NCBI GenBank assembly: GCA_003211135.1
Contig: QCTN01000001.1
Span: forward strand, 101,875 to 165,874
Reading direction: 5' to 3'
DNA: 64,000 nt
DNA from: Prochlorococcus sp. AG-673-L20
GTDB taxonomy: Bacteria; Cyanobacteriota; Cyanobacteriia; PCC-6307; Cyanobiaceae
Shown: piece by piece, positions 18,150-27,261 of the stretch
How positions within the stretch are numbered: position 1 is the stretch's first letter
How the letters are laid out: each line of letters starts with the position of its first letter
Translations under genes and position numbers: made by a program
Notes under the pieces: model-generated
Told to the model about the DNA's origin: nothing
What the model saw: the letters and a program-made list of their open reading frames with translations, nothing else
Database searches by the model: none

Positions 18150-18998
18150 CTAAGTATAAAGTTGTTTTTTAAGAGGAGTGACTTTACTCAATTCCAATTT
18201 AAGCTCTTTTTCTAGTTTCGGACTGCAAGCCAATATTCTTCCAGAGCTAAGATTAAATTCACCGTTAGGGTAATCAGAAACTATACCACCAGCTTCTTTA
18301 ACAATAATAGCACCAGCAGCTAAATCCCATATCTCTAAGCCTCTCTCCCAATATCCATCTACTTTCCCTGAGGCAACAAATGCCAAGTCTACAGCAGCTG
18401 CACCTCCTCTCCTTACTCCTCTTGTTTTATGCGTTAGGTAACAAAATTCTGCATAATTATTGTCCTCAGTATCAAACCTATCATATGAAAAACCTGTTAC
18501 GAGAAGACTATTGATAAGAGTATTAGCATCTGACACCATTAGTTTTTTATTATTGCAATAAGAACCCTTACCAATACATGAAGAATAAAGTTCGTTTAAA
18601 TACGGCACTGATATAGCACCTATGATAGGTTTGTTTTTATATAAAAGACCTATTGAAGTGCCAAAGAATGGATAACCGTGAGAATAGTTAGTAGTTCCAT
18701 CTAATGGATCAATGCACCAAGTTAATTCTGAGGTCTTTATTAATTTTCCGGATTCTTCTGCATGAATAGAAATATCGCGTGTTTTTATCGTTAGGTACTC
18801 CTTGATTTTCTCTTCTATTTCTAAATCTACGTTAGTAACTAAATCACCTTTTCTTCCCTTAGAAGAAATTGTTTGAATTTTATTATAGTTTTTAATAAGA
18901 ATTTCATTACCTATTAGAGCACTCTCTTTAGCTATATTAGTAAGGAAAATTAAATCAATTTCTGAATTAATTTCTTTTAATTCTTGAATGTTAAACAT
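18150..18998 (-). CDS. Inositol monophosphatase family protein
   Basis: 282 residues of the IMPase/SuhB/CysQ superfamily. Metal-binding motifs are seen: H-A-E-E-S-G (about 98-103), W-C-I-D-P-L-D-G-T-T-N-Y (about 113-124), and W-D-L-A-A-G-A-I-I-V-K-E-A-G-G (about 223-237). These coordinate Mg for phosphate ester hydrolysis. The substrate (inositol-1-phosphate, histidinol phosphate or another sugar phosphate) is not resolved. Since hisZ lies immediately downstream, a histidinol-phosphatase role is worth considering, but this is inference. It lies 5 bp downstream of the ferredoxin gene. Confidence 0.9.
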   Translation of the reverse strand: MFNIQELKEINSEIDLIFLTNIAKESALIGNEILIKNYNKIQTISSKGRKGDLVTNVDLEIEEKIKEYLTIKTRDISIHAEESGKLIKTSELTWCIDPLDGTTNYSHGYPFFGTSIGLLYKNKPIIGAISVPYLNELYSSCIGKGSYCNNKKLMVSDANTLINSLLVTGFSYDRFDTEDNNYAEFCYLTHKTRGVRRGGAAAVDLAFVASGKVDGYWERGLEIWDLAAGAIIVKEAGGIVSDYPNGEFNLSSGRILACSPKLEKELKLELSKVTPLKKQLYT

Positions 18999-19003
18999 AA
19001 TAA

Positions 19004-19378
19004 TTAATCTTCCTCAAATTCCCATGGAGGTGCTTTTCTTGTTTTTCCTTTACCAAAATATTGCCCAAATTGTAAATCATAAACTTCATCATAATACGTA
19101 GTTTCGACTTCAATATCTTCAATTACTTTGGCAACGCAAAGTAACGCGTAACCCTTATCCTTTAAATCTTGAGACACTCCCATTGCTTCAGGTTGCTCAA
19201 GCTTACCTGAAACGATTTTTACAGCACAACTTGTACAGCATCCATTTCTACAAGAGAATGGAAGTCTTAACCCTTTTTTTTCAAATTCTTTTAAAATATA
19301 CTCTTGATCACTAATATTTTCCTGATATATTTTACCAGTTTCTTTATTCCTAATAGTGACTTTAAAAGTCTTTTTCAA
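19004..19378 (-). CDS. 2Fe-2S plant-type ferredoxin
   Basis: 124 residues. The cluster ligands are visible in C-R-N-G-C-C-T-S-C (three of its Cys ligate) and the distal L-L-C-V-A. The fold is that of plant-type [2Fe-2S] ferredoxins, but the protein is longer than the roughly 97-residue photosynthetic PetF. It has a C-terminal tail rich in Gly, Lys and acidic residues. It is probably a secondary ferredoxin passing electrons to a specific enzyme. First gene of a likely ferredoxin-IMPase-hisZ run on the minus strand. The tRNA-Ser gene begins 49 bp away on the other strand. Confidence 0.9.
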   Translation of the reverse strand: MKKTFKVTIRNKETGKIYQENISDQEYILKEFEKKGLRLPFSCRNGCCTSCAVKIVSGKLEQPEAMGVSQDLKDKGYALLCVAKVIEDIEVETTYYDEVYDLQFGQYFGKGKTRKAPPWEFEED

Positions 19379-19427
19379 TTAACTTTCCTCAACAAGGGAT
19401 ATTAAAAGGGTAAGATATGAATCTCAG

Positions 19428-19514
19428 GGAGAGGTGGCCGAGTGGTTGAAGGCGCAGCACTGGAAATGCTGTATAGGGGCAACTTTATCGAGGGTTCGAA
19501 TCCCTCTCTCTCCG
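19428..19514 (+). tRNA. tRNA-Ser (GGA)
   Basis: An 87-nt class II tRNA. The acceptor stem GGAGAGG pairs with the 3' strand CTCTCTCC (one G-U) and leaves G as discriminator. D-arm GGCCGAGTGGTTGAAGGC is typical for tRNA-Ser. The anticodon arm CAGCA-CTGGAAA-TGCTG gives anticodon GGA. A long variable arm (TATAGGGGCAACTTTA) precedes the T-arm with GGTTCGAATCC. CCA is not encoded. TAAGAT at 19411-19416 lies about 12 nt upstream and could be its -10 box. Confidence 0.96.
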
Positions 19515-19522
19515 TTTTATAT

Positions 19523-19551
19523 TAATTGATAAGAATATAAAATATCAATTA
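19523..19551. repeat. Inverted repeat after tRNA-Ser
   Basis: Perfect 9-bp arms TAATTGATA and TATCAATTA separated by 11 bases, starting 8 bp after tRNA-Ser. It could end or process the tRNA transcript, but the U-tract expected of an intrinsic terminator is missing on the plus strand. The remaining bases up to dnaK3 at 19741 show only AT-rich sequence to me. Confidence 0.35.
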
Positions 19552-19740
19552 GGATTTAACTAATCAATACTATATAAATTACATGAATTTTATAAATTAA
19601 GCTTTTTCTAAAAAAAAATGAATTTATTTTTTTTAATAAAGTTGAAATTATTAGAATTTTATTATTATATGTAGATAACAGAGAATTTAAATTGATTAAA
19701 TTATTAGTTAAGGATAACTTTTAATTAATCAAATAATACT

Positions 19741-21738
19741 ATGGGGCAAATAGTTGGGATTGATTTAGGTACTACTAACTCCGTTGTAGGAGTTGTAGAG
19801 GCTGGTCGCCCAGTTGTAATTGCAAATTCAGAGGGCACAAGAACAACCCCTTCGGTAGTTGGATTCACTAAAAACTCCGAAATTGTTATTGGTGATCAGG
19901 CTCGCAGACAACTTGTTTTAAATCCTAAAAATACTTTTTATAACTTAAAAAGATTCATAGGACGTGATTGGGATGAACTTGATGAAACAAGTATCTCTGT
20001 TCCATATAATGTCAAATCCAATGATACAGGTAGTGTGAGAATTTTAAGTCCATTTACAGAGCGTGAGTACGCTCCAGAAGAGTTAATAAGTTCGATAATA
20101 AGAAAATTAATTAATGATGCAGAAACTTATTTAGGAGATACAATCGATTCTGCTGTAATTACTGTTCCTGCATATTTTAATGAGTCTCAGAGGCAAGCTA
20201 CTAAGGATTCTGCCTTATTAGCTGGGATAAAAGTTGATAGAATTTTAAATGAACCTACAGCAGCAGCATTAGCATATGGTTTTGAAAAAAGCTCTTCTAA
20301 TAACGTACTAGTTTTTGATTTAGGTGGAGGTACTTTTGATGTCTCTTTATTAAGGATATCTAATGGTGTTTTTGATGTAAAAGCTACTTGTGGAGATACT
20401 CAGCTCGGAGGTAATAATTTTGACTCCAAGATAGTTGATTGGATAGCTGAACGATTTCTTGAGAAACATAAGATTGATTTAAGACGTGATAGGCAAGCTC
20501 TTCAAAGACTTACTGAAGCTGCTGAGAAAGCTAAATGTGAATTGTCAGGATTACAAAAAACCAAAATTTCTTTGCCTTTTATTACTACAAGTGATGATGG
20601 GCCATTACATATTGAAGAAGAGTTTGATAGGAAATTATTTGAATCGTTATCTGAAGATCTTCTTGATAGGTTGCTTGAACCTGTTCAAATTGCTTTAGAA
20701 GATTCTGGTTGGGATGCTGAAGAAATTGATGAAGTCGTTCTTGTTGGTGGAAGTACTCGTATTCCAATGGTTCAACAATTAGTTAAGACCCTTGTTCCTA
20801 ATGAACCATGCCAGTCTGTAAATCCTGACGAAGTTGTTGCAATTGGTGCTGCGATACAATCTGGAATAATTAGTGGAGATTTACGTGATTTACTTTTAAA
20901 TGATGTAACTCCTTTATCCTTGGGATTAGAAACTATTGGAGGACTTATGAAGGTTCTTATTCCACGAAATACTCCAATACCTGTAAGACAATCAGATGTT
21001 TTTAGTACTTCAGAATCGAATCAATCATCAGTTGTTGTGCAAGTAAGACAAGGTGAAAGACCACTGGCTTCTGAAAACAAATCATTAGGCAAATTTAGAT
21101 TGTCAGGAATACCTCCAGCACCAAGAGGGATTCCGCAAGTTCAAGTCGCTTTCGATATTGATGCAAATGGATTACTAGAGGTTAGTGCAACTGATAGAAC
21201 TACAGGTAGAAAACAAACAGTAAGTATTTCTGGAGGTTCTAATTTAAATGAACAAGAAATTAATATGATGATTGCTGAGGCTAAGTCAAAAGCAACAGAA
21301 GATAGAATGAAAAGATCAGTAATTGATAGGAAAAATAATGCCCTTACACTAATTGCTCAAGCAGAGAGAAAATTAAGAGACGCTTCATTAGAATTTGGAC
21401 CATATGGAGCAGAACGACAACAGAGGGCGGTAGAGCTTGCAATTCAGGATGTTGAAGAATTTATAGATGATGATGATCCTCAAGAATTAGAGATTTCTGT
21501 AAGTTCTTTACAAGAAGCCCTTTTTGGCTTAAATAGAAGATTTGCCGCTGAGAAGAAAGTTGATAGCAATCCCTTACAAGGAATTAAAAATACCTTTGGC
21601 TCTTTAAAAGATGAATTATTTTCTGATGATTACTGGGATGATGATCCTTGGGATAATCAAATGAATAGTAATTCTAGAAATTCGAGGTATGGTAACTCTA
21701 GGGGCGACGATCCATGGGACAATGACTACTTCCTCTAA
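19741..21738 (+). CDS. dnaK3: Hsp70 chaperone DnaK3
   Basis: 665 residues. The ATPase domain has G-I-D-L-G-T-T-N-S-V-V (about 5-15), V-I-T-V-P-A-Y-F-N-E-S-Q-R-Q-A-T and D-L-G-G-G-T-F-D-V-S. The substrate domain begins after L-L-L-N-D-V-T-P-L-S-L-G-L-E-T. The C-terminus is not the usual E-E-V-D-type tail: it is an acidic, Trp-containing tail with D-D-P-W-D-N at 634-639 and again at 656-661. Cyanobacteria carry several DnaK paralogues; the one followed directly by a DnaJ gene with an unusual tail is DnaK3, reported to associate with thylakoid membranes. The last 17 bp overlap dnaJ3, which implies coupled synthesis. Confidence 0.88.
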   Translation: MGQIVGIDLGTTNSVVGVVEAGRPVVIANSEGTRTTPSVVGFTKNSEIVIGDQARRQLVLNPKNTFYNLKRFIGRDWDELDETSISVPYNVKSNDTGSVRILSPFTEREYAPEELISSIIRKLINDAETYLGDTIDSAVITVPAYFNESQRQATKDSALLAGIKVDRILNEPTAAALAYGFEKSSSNNVLVFDLGGGTFDVSLLRISNGVFDVKATCGDTQLGGNNFDSKIVDWIAERFLEKHKIDLRRDRQALQRLTEAAEKAKCELSGLQKTKISLPFITTSDDGPLHIEEEFDRKLFESLSEDLLDRLLEPVQIALEDSGWDAEEIDEVVLVGGSTRIPMVQQLVKTLVPNEPCQSVNPDEVVAIGAAIQSGIISGDLRDLLLNDVTPLSLGLETIGGLMKVLIPRNTPIPVRQSDVFSTSESNQSSVVVQVRQGERPLASENKSLGKFRLSGIPPAPRGIPQVQVAFDIDANGLLEVSATDRTTGRKQTVSISGGSNLNEQEINMMIAEAKSKATEDRMKRSVIDRKNNALTLIAQAERKLRDASLEFGPYGAERQQRAVELAIQDVEEFIDDDDPQELEISVSSLQEALFGLNRRFAAEKKVDSNPLQGIKNTFGSLKDELFSDDYWDDDPWDNQMNSNSRNSRYGNSRGDDPWDNDYFL

Positions 21739-22666
21739 AAAAGACTATCTGTCGATTTTAGGTTTATCCTATGAATTCGACGATATTGAACTTAAAAAAG
21801 CTTTTCGAAGAGAAGCAAGAAAATGGCATCCTGATTTAAATAAAAATGATATAAATGCTGAGGATAGATTTAAACTAATTAATGAAGCCTACGAATTCTT
21901 ACGTGATCCTGCAAGACGAGTTAAACCTATAGATTCTAATTATTCTAATGAAGAAAATATTAATAACTACAGAACAGGTTTTCCTGAATATAAAGATTAT
22001 CTCAATTCTCTATTTGGATTTGAATACGAATCTGAATTAGATAACAAAAGCTATGATGATAGTCCTTCTGATTTTTATGAAGATGAAAATGATGATGAAA
22101 TTTTTAAAGAAGAAGAGTTTACTAGTTACGACTACCCAGCGAGATCTCCAGAAGAACCACCACCCGTTAAACTTCATCAAGATATCGAAACTATTATCGA
22201 ATTAACCCCGGATGAGGCATTGAGTGGAGCATCTATATTGATTGAATTAGAAGATCAAACTGTTGTAGAAGTTGATACTCCCCCATTTGCTGGAGATGGT
22301 TGGAGATTGAGATTAGAGAATATTGCAAAAGGTGGAAAAGATCATTATTTACAATTAAAAGTACAAACTGAAAATGGACTTCGAATAGATGGTCTACGTG
22401 TTCTTTATAAATTAGAGTTATTTCCACCCGATGCCCTTCTTGGATGTGCAGTAGAAGTTCCTACTCTTGAAGGAAATGTAACTCTTCAAGTACCTCCAAA
22501 GTCTTCAACTGGTAGATTGTTAAGACTAAAAGGTAGAGGTCTTACTTTTGGAGATAATATTGGAGATCAGTTTGTAGAAATTTTGGTCGTTATTCCTGCT
22601 GATATTAATGATGAAGAAATAGCTTTGTATACCAGACTTCAAGAATTATCGCTATCAGACGAATAG
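21722..22666 (+). CDS. dnaJ3: J-domain co-chaperone DnaJ3
   Basis: 314 residues from the ATG at 21722. I chose this start, rather than the open frame further upstream, because it puts the J domain at the N-terminus and overlaps dnaK3 only slightly. The J domain (about 7-72) has the H-P-D motif at residues 36-38. A strongly acidic linker follows (about 73-150), then a DnaJ C-terminal beta domain (about 155-310) with G-D-G-W-R-L-R-L and L-K-G-R-G-L-T-F-G-D. There is no Cys-rich zinc finger, so it is CbpA-like in layout. It should stimulate the ATPase of the overlapping dnaK3 product. Confidence 0.88.
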   Translation: MTTSSKKDYLSILGLSYEFDDIELKKAFRREARKWHPDLNKNDINAEDRFKLINEAYEFLRDPARRVKPIDSNYSNEENINNYRTGFPEYKDYLNSLFGFEYESELDNKSYDDSPSDFYEDENDDEIFKEEEFTSYDYPARSPEEPPPVKLHQDIETIIELTPDEALSGASILIELEDQTVVEVDTPPFAGDGWRLRLENIAKGGKDHYLQLKVQTENGLRIDGLRVLYKLELFPPDALLGCAVEVPTLEGNVTLQVPPKSSTGRLLRLKGRGLTFGDNIGDQFVEILVVIPADINDEEIALYTRLQELSLSDE

Positions 22667-22699
22667 TTAAATAATATATAATAAACCTAAAAAGTTTTT

Positions 22700-23092
22700 A
22701 TGAATATTTATGTTTTGCTTTACAACTTCGGTACAGAGAATGAAGGGATACATTCTATCGAACTAAAAAGTAGAACTATAGTTCTAATGTTTGAAGACAA
22801 GGATGATGCCGAACGTTACTGTGGACTTTTAGAGGCTCAGGATTTCCCACTGCCTTCTGTAGAAATGATTTCAATAGATGAAATTAGAGATTTTTGCATA
22901 AAACTAGATTATGAATGTAAATTAGTTGAGAAAAATTTTGTTCCAAAGACAGCAGAAGATAGATTGCTAATATCACCTCCTCAAAAAAATTTAGAAGTTG
23001 AGACTTGGAATGAAGAAGAAAGCAAACAAGAAAATATTGAAGAAAATATAGATTTAAATTCCATTAAGGAGAATCTTGAAAAGCTTCTTTAA
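22700..23092 (+). CDS. DUF3110 protein
   Basis: 130 residues, soluble. The N-terminus M-N-I-Y-V-L-L-Y-N-F-G-T-E-N-E-G-I-H and V-L-M-F-E-D-K-D-D-A-E-R-Y match the DUF3110 family, conserved across cyanobacteria and with plastid relatives. No function is established. The tail is acidic. It lies 33 bp after dnaJ3 and 36 bp before the cyclophilin gene, so it belongs to a cluster of chaperone and folding genes. Confidence 0.85.
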   Translation: MNIYVLLYNFGTENEGIHSIELKSRTIVLMFEDKDDAERYCGLLEAQDFPLPSVEMISIDEIRDFCIKLDYECKLVEKNFVPKTAEDRLLISPPQKNLEVETWNEEESKQENIEENIDLNSIKENLEKLL

Positions 23093-23128
23093 CGTTTAAG
23101 ATAAAATCAAAGATTATTTAAATTCACA

Positions 23129-23566
23129 ATGACTAAAGCTTTATTTGAAACCGATGCAGGCTCCATTAATATTGAATTGTTTTCTAATGATGCACCTAAT
23201 ACAGTTAATAATTTTACAAAACTAATTAGTGAAGGTTTCTATGATGGATTGGCTTTTCATCGCGTTATCCCAGGTTTTATGGCTCAAGGTGGTTGTCCTA
23301 ATACTCGTGCAGGATCTTCAGGAATGCCTGGAACAGGAGGACCAGGATACAATATTAATTGTGAAATTAATTCAAATAAACATCTAAAAGGTTCACTATC
23401 AATGGCACATGCAGGAAAAAATACAGGTGGGAGTCAATTTTTTATAGTTTATGAGTCGCAGCCACATTTGGATGGAGTACATACTGTCTTTGGAAAAACA
23501 GAGGATATGGATATTGTTTTAAAACTCACAAACGGCTCAAAAATTATAAAAGCCAGTGTGGTTTAA
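23129..23566 (+). CDS. Peptidyl-prolyl cis-trans isomerase, cyclophilin type
   Basis: 145 residues, a minimal cytoplasmic PpiB-like cyclophilin without signal peptide. [13 protein letters not shown] (catalytic Arg and Phe), [18 protein letters not shown] and L-D-G-V-H-T-V-F-G are conserved. It accelerates proline isomerisation in protein folding. Its stop overlaps the convergent ribBA stop by 4 bp. Confidence 0.94.
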   Translation: MTKALFETDAGSINIELFSNDAPNTVNNFTKLISEGFYDGLAFHRVIPGFMAQGGCPNTRAGSSGMPGTGGPGYNINCEINSNKHLKGSLSMAHAGKNTGGSQFFIVYESQPHLDGVHTVFGKTEDMDIVLKLTNGSKIIKASVV

Positions 23567-25296
23567 GATAATTTTTTATTAAAAATAATACTGAAGGTTT
23601 CTTTATCAAGATTAAATTTCCTAGTAGATGAGTATAGTTCTTCATTTTTTATAGAAAACTTGGTGTTTTTTAATTTAATACTGCTTTTTGGATGTAAAGC
23701 CTGTTGTATATTTTTTGATATAATTAGACCTACTTTTGAACTTTTATTATATTCAGATAAGAATTGAATAAAGATTTCAATCTTATTAATTTCTTTATTA
23801 TTAATTGTGAAATCTGCTCTGTTTTTGTCATGCAAAATTTTCCATACTAATTTTGGTCTATTCCAAAAAGCTAATAGTCTTGGAGAGCTTTCTAACCTTA
23901 TATTTATATTATTTTTTTCGCAGAATTTAATTATATTATTTTTAATAGGAACTAATTCTATTGATTTATAGTCACCATCAAGGAAAATTGCTATATAAGG
24001 ATCTATATCTATAGAATTTATTTTTTCTTCTTCTAACATATGTCCAAGTTTTTGTCTCTTCACATTTAAATATTCAGAATTATGCTCGCCAGGACATATA
24101 ACTAATGGGACTCTCTCAGTAACTTCTATTCCATATCCACCTAATCCAGCAATTTTTCTAGGATTATTTGTAAGTAGTTTTAACTTTTTAATCCCAAGGT
24201 CTGTCAATATTTGAGCTCCAACTCCATAATTTCTTAGGTCTGCAGGGAAACCCAATTTTTCATTAGCTTCTACAGTATCCAACCCCCCATCTTGTAAACT
24301 GTATGCTTTTAATTTATTAATCAAACCGATCCCTCTTCCTTCTTGTCTTAAATATACAACTACACCCTCTTCTTCTTTCTCAATCCTTGCTAATGCTGCC
24401 TCTAACTGTGGTCTGCAATCACAACGTAGTGATCCAAACGCATCACCAGTTAAACATTCTGAGTGCATCCTTACTAATACTGGTTCACTTAATTTATTTG
24501 ACTTTTGCTTTACTAATGCAATGTGTTCAGAGTCGTCAAGTTCATTTATATATCCATATGCCTTAAAATTACCGAAAATACTTGGAAGAATTGCATCAGA
24601 TTTTCTATAAACAAATCTTTCGTTTTGAAATCTGTAACTAATTAGGTCTGCAATGGATACTAACTTCATCCCCCATTCCTTAGCATATTCTTTTAGTTGG
24701 GGAAGTCTTGACATTGAGCCATCTGGGTTTTGAATTTCACAAATCACACCCGCAGGATATAGACCAGACATAGCAGCAATATCTACAGCTGCTTCTGTAT
24801 GGCCGGCTCTTTTTAATACTCCTCCTTTTTTTGCCCTTAGTGGAAATATATGTCCTGGTCTCCTTAAATCCTCTGGCTTAGTGGAAGGATTAATTGCAAC
24901 TTGGATAGTTTTAGCTCTATCCTCTGCTGATATTCCAGTAGTTACATTATTCTCTGGACCTGCATCTATTGAAATAGTAAATGCAGTTTGATTTTCATCT
25001 GTATTTCTATCAACCATTAAAGGGAGATCTAAATCATCTAACTTGTCTCCTTGCATTGCTAAACATATTAGACCTCTACCCTCTGTCGCCATAAAATTAA
25101 TTTGTTGAGGAGTTGCAAACTGAGCCGCACAAATTAAATCTCCTTCATTTTCTCTTCTCTCATCATCAACAACAATTATGCATTCTCCATTTCTTATGGC
25201 AGCTAATGCATCACTTATGGGATCAAATTCTATATTAAAATCTTCGTTATTATCCACAATTGTTCCATTATTTGATTTGGGACTTGTTTCTTTCAT
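23563..25296 (-). CDS. ribBA: Bifunctional riboflavin biosynthesis protein RibBA
   Basis: 577 residues. The N-terminal half is 3,4-dihydroxy-2-butanone-4-phosphate synthase ([11 protein letters not shown] at about 42-52, [10 protein letters not shown]). The second half is GTP cyclohydrolase II, with the zinc site [14 protein letters not shown] and R-Q-E-G-R-G-I-G-L. Together they supply both precursors of riboflavin. A further C-terminal stretch of about 140 residues (after about 435) goes beyond standard RibA and has no motif I recognise. The gene converges on cyclophilin and is divergent from argC. Confidence 0.95.
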   Translation of the reverse strand: MKETSPKSNNGTIVDNNEDFNIEFDPISDALAAIRNGECIIVVDDERRENEGDLICAAQFATPQQINFMATEGRGLICLAMQGDKLDDLDLPLMVDRNTDENQTAFTISIDAGPENNVTTGISAEDRAKTIQVAINPSTKPEDLRRPGHIFPLRAKKGGVLKRAGHTEAAVDIAAMSGLYPAGVICEIQNPDGSMSRLPQLKEYAKEWGMKLVSIADLISYRFQNERFVYRKSDAILPSIFGNFKAYGYINELDDSEHIALVKQKSNKLSEPVLVRMHSECLTGDAFGSLRCDCRPQLEAALARIEKEEEGVVVYLRQEGRGIGLINKLKAYSLQDGGLDTVEANEKLGFPADLRNYGVGAQILTDLGIKKLKLLTNNPRKIAGLGGYGIEVTERVPLVICPGEHNSEYLNVKRQKLGHMLEEEKINSIDIDPYIAIFLDGDYKSIELVPIKNNIIKFCEKNNINIRLESSPRLLAFWNRPKLVWKILHDKNRADFTINNKEINKIEIFIQFLSEYNKSSKVGLIISKNIQQALHPKSSIKLKNTKFSIKNEELYSSTRKFNLDKETFSIIFNKKLS

Positions 25297-25384
25297 TATT
25301 ACTATTCAATATAGAAAAAAGTGTTTTAATTCTTATTTTATTCAACACTTATAATCCTATCTTAAAGTCTGCAAATAAAGAGAA

Positions 25385-26440
25385 ATGAATGTTGCAATAG
25401 TTGGTGCTACTGGTTACGGAGGATTACAAGCTGTAAATCTACTAAAGGATAATAAAAATTATACTATTTCATATTTAGGCGGTAATAAATCTTCAGGAAC
25501 AAAATGGAGTGACAATTTTCCATTCATAAATTTAGATTCTGACAATTTAATTGAAAAAATATCAATTGATAGAATCGTCGACAAAGCTAATATAGCTTTA
25601 CTTTGTTTGCCTAATGGGATTTCTTCTACATTAACAAGAGGGTTATTAGAAAAAGGAGTAAAAGTAATTGATTTATCAGCAGATTATAGGTATAAGTCTC
25701 TTGATAAATGGAAAAGTGTATACTCCACCGAAGCTGAAAAATATAATAGAGATGACGATGATTTATGTAGAGAAGCAGTTTATGGTCTTCCTGAAATTAA
25801 TTTCAAAGATATATCTAAAGCAAGTTTAATTGCCTGCCCTGGTTGTTATCCTACATCTGCTCTAATTCCTCTTATACCTTTTTTATCACAGGGTATCATT
25901 GATAACGAAGGTATAGTAATAGATTCAAAAAGTGGTACATCTGGCGGAGGTAGAGAACCACATCAAAAATTATTATTTTCTGAATGTGGAGATGGTCTTT
26001 CTGCTTATGGACTAATAAATCATAGACATACTTCTGAAATAGAACAAATTGCGAGTTTTATTTCTGGTAATGATATTGAACTACTATTCACTCCTCATTT
26101 AATACCAATGACAAGAGGTATGCATTCGACAATTTATGGAAGATTACGGGATCCAGGTTTAACTTCTTCTGATTGTAAAATTATATTAGAAAATTATTAT
26201 AGAAACTACTCGAATATTCGAGTATTACCAGTTGATATTTATCCTTCCACCAAGTGGGTTAAGAATACAAATGAAATCCATCTTTCTGTCAAAGTTGATA
26301 CTAGAAATGGAAGAATTATTATTTTATCAGTAATAGATAATTTAATTAAAGGACAAACAGGGCAAGCCATACAAAACCTTAATCTAATATCTGGTCTACC
26401 GATAAATAATGGGTTAGAAATGATTAATCAATATCCATGA
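25385..26440 (+). CDS. argC: N-acetyl-gamma-glutamyl-phosphate reductase
   Basis: 351 residues. NADPH-dependent third step of arginine synthesis. Rossmann motif G-A-T-G-Y-G-G at about 7-13, active-site Cys in A-C-P-G-C-Y-P-T-S, and H-L-I-P-M-T-R-G-M-H near the C-terminus. S-G-T-S-G-G-G-R is the conserved glycine loop. It starts 88 bp from the divergent ribBA and overlaps the convergent purN by 17 bp. Confidence 0.96.
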   Translation: MNVAIVGATGYGGLQAVNLLKDNKNYTISYLGGNKSSGTKWSDNFPFINLDSDNLIEKISIDRIVDKANIALLCLPNGISSTLTRGLLEKGVKVIDLSADYRYKSLDKWKSVYSTEAEKYNRDDDDLCREAVYGLPEINFKDISKASLIACPGCYPTSALIPLIPFLSQGIIDNEGIVIDSKSGTSGGGREPHQKLLFSECGDGLSAYGLINHRHTSEIEQIASFISGNDIELLFTPHLIPMTRGMHSTIYGRLRDPGLTSSDCKIILENYYRNYSNIRVLPVDIYPSTKWVKNTNEIHLSVKVDTRNGRIIILSVIDNLIKGQTGQAIQNLNLISGLPINNGLEMINQYP

Positions 26441-27080
26441 ATTTATTCCGTATTATATATCCGGCCTGAGAAATTGAGAGTGGTAATATTTTATGTTCCA
26501 ATAAATGTAATTTCTGAGTTATTGTCTCTAAATTATCTTTATCCGAAATAGCTAATGCTGCTTGCATAATTAAGGGACCACTATCAACCTCTGGTTCTAC
26601 AAAATGTACTGAACAACCAGTGATCTTAGAATCATTTGTTATAGCCTCTTTAATTGCATTACTTCCTTTAAAAGAAGGAAGTAATGATGGATGAATATTT
26701 ATTATTTTATTCTTAAATGAATTAACAAATTTTGATGACATGATTTTCATCCAACCCGCCATAACAATAAGTTCTATATCCTGTTTTTTTATTGTATTAA
26801 TAATTTCATCCTCAAAATAAGCCTTATTTTCGTATTCAGAGCTTTTTATTACCTTATATGAGATATTGGAATTTTTAGCTCTTGATATACACCCAGCCTC
26901 TGATTTGTTTGTAATTAAAATCTTAATATCTATATCAAATTTATTTGAATTAGAGAGGTTAATCAATTCTTGAAAATTTGATCCCTCACCTGAAGCTAAA
27001 ATTGCAATTTTCAATTTGGGTGAAAATTCTCTAAGTTGTGAAATTTCTGGTGAAATTAAGTAATTGAATGATTTATCCAA
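26424..27080 (-). CDS. purN: Phosphoribosylglycinamide formyltransferase
   Basis: 218 residues. Transfers formyl from 10-formyltetrahydrofolate to GAR in purine synthesis. A-S-G-E-G-S-N-F-Q (about 30-38), A-G-W-M-K-I-M-S, and I-H-P-S-L-L-P-S-F-K-G are the family blocks; G-C-S-V-H-F-V and D-S-G-P-L-I-M-Q-A complete the active site. The N-terminal 20 residues extend beyond the core domain. The ATG at 27080 faces a 181-bp divergent region with pgi. Confidence 0.95.
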   Translation of the reverse strand: MDKSFNYLISPEISQLREFSPKLKIAILASGEGSNFQELINLSNSNKFDIDIKILITNKSEAGCISRAKNSNISYKVIKSSEYENKAYFEDEIINTIKKQDIELIVMAGWMKIMSSKFVNSFKNKIINIHPSLLPSFKGSNAIKEAITNDSKITGCSVHFVEPEVDSGPLIMQAALAISDKDNLETITQKLHLLEHKILPLSISQAGYIIRNKFMDID

Positions 27081-27225
27081 AAGCTGATATTTTTATTGAA
27101 TAATAAATGAGATATAAATAAATAAAACCCCTAATAGTTTTTATTAAAATTCACAAACATTATGATCTAAAAATAATATAACTAAATAAATTGAAATGAT
27201 TAGTATTTACGAAGAATAAACTAGA

Positions 27226-27231
27226 TATAAT
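27226..27231 (+). promoter_or_regulatory. Candidate -10 box for pgi
   Basis: TATAAT lies 31 bp before the pgi ATG inside the 181-bp purN-pgi divergent region. No convincing TTGACA-like partner is visible, as is usual for these AT-rich genomes. In such sequence TATAAT also arises by chance. Confidence 0.35.
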
Positions 27232-27261
27232 AAACAAAATAAGAAATAGTCAAAATATAAA

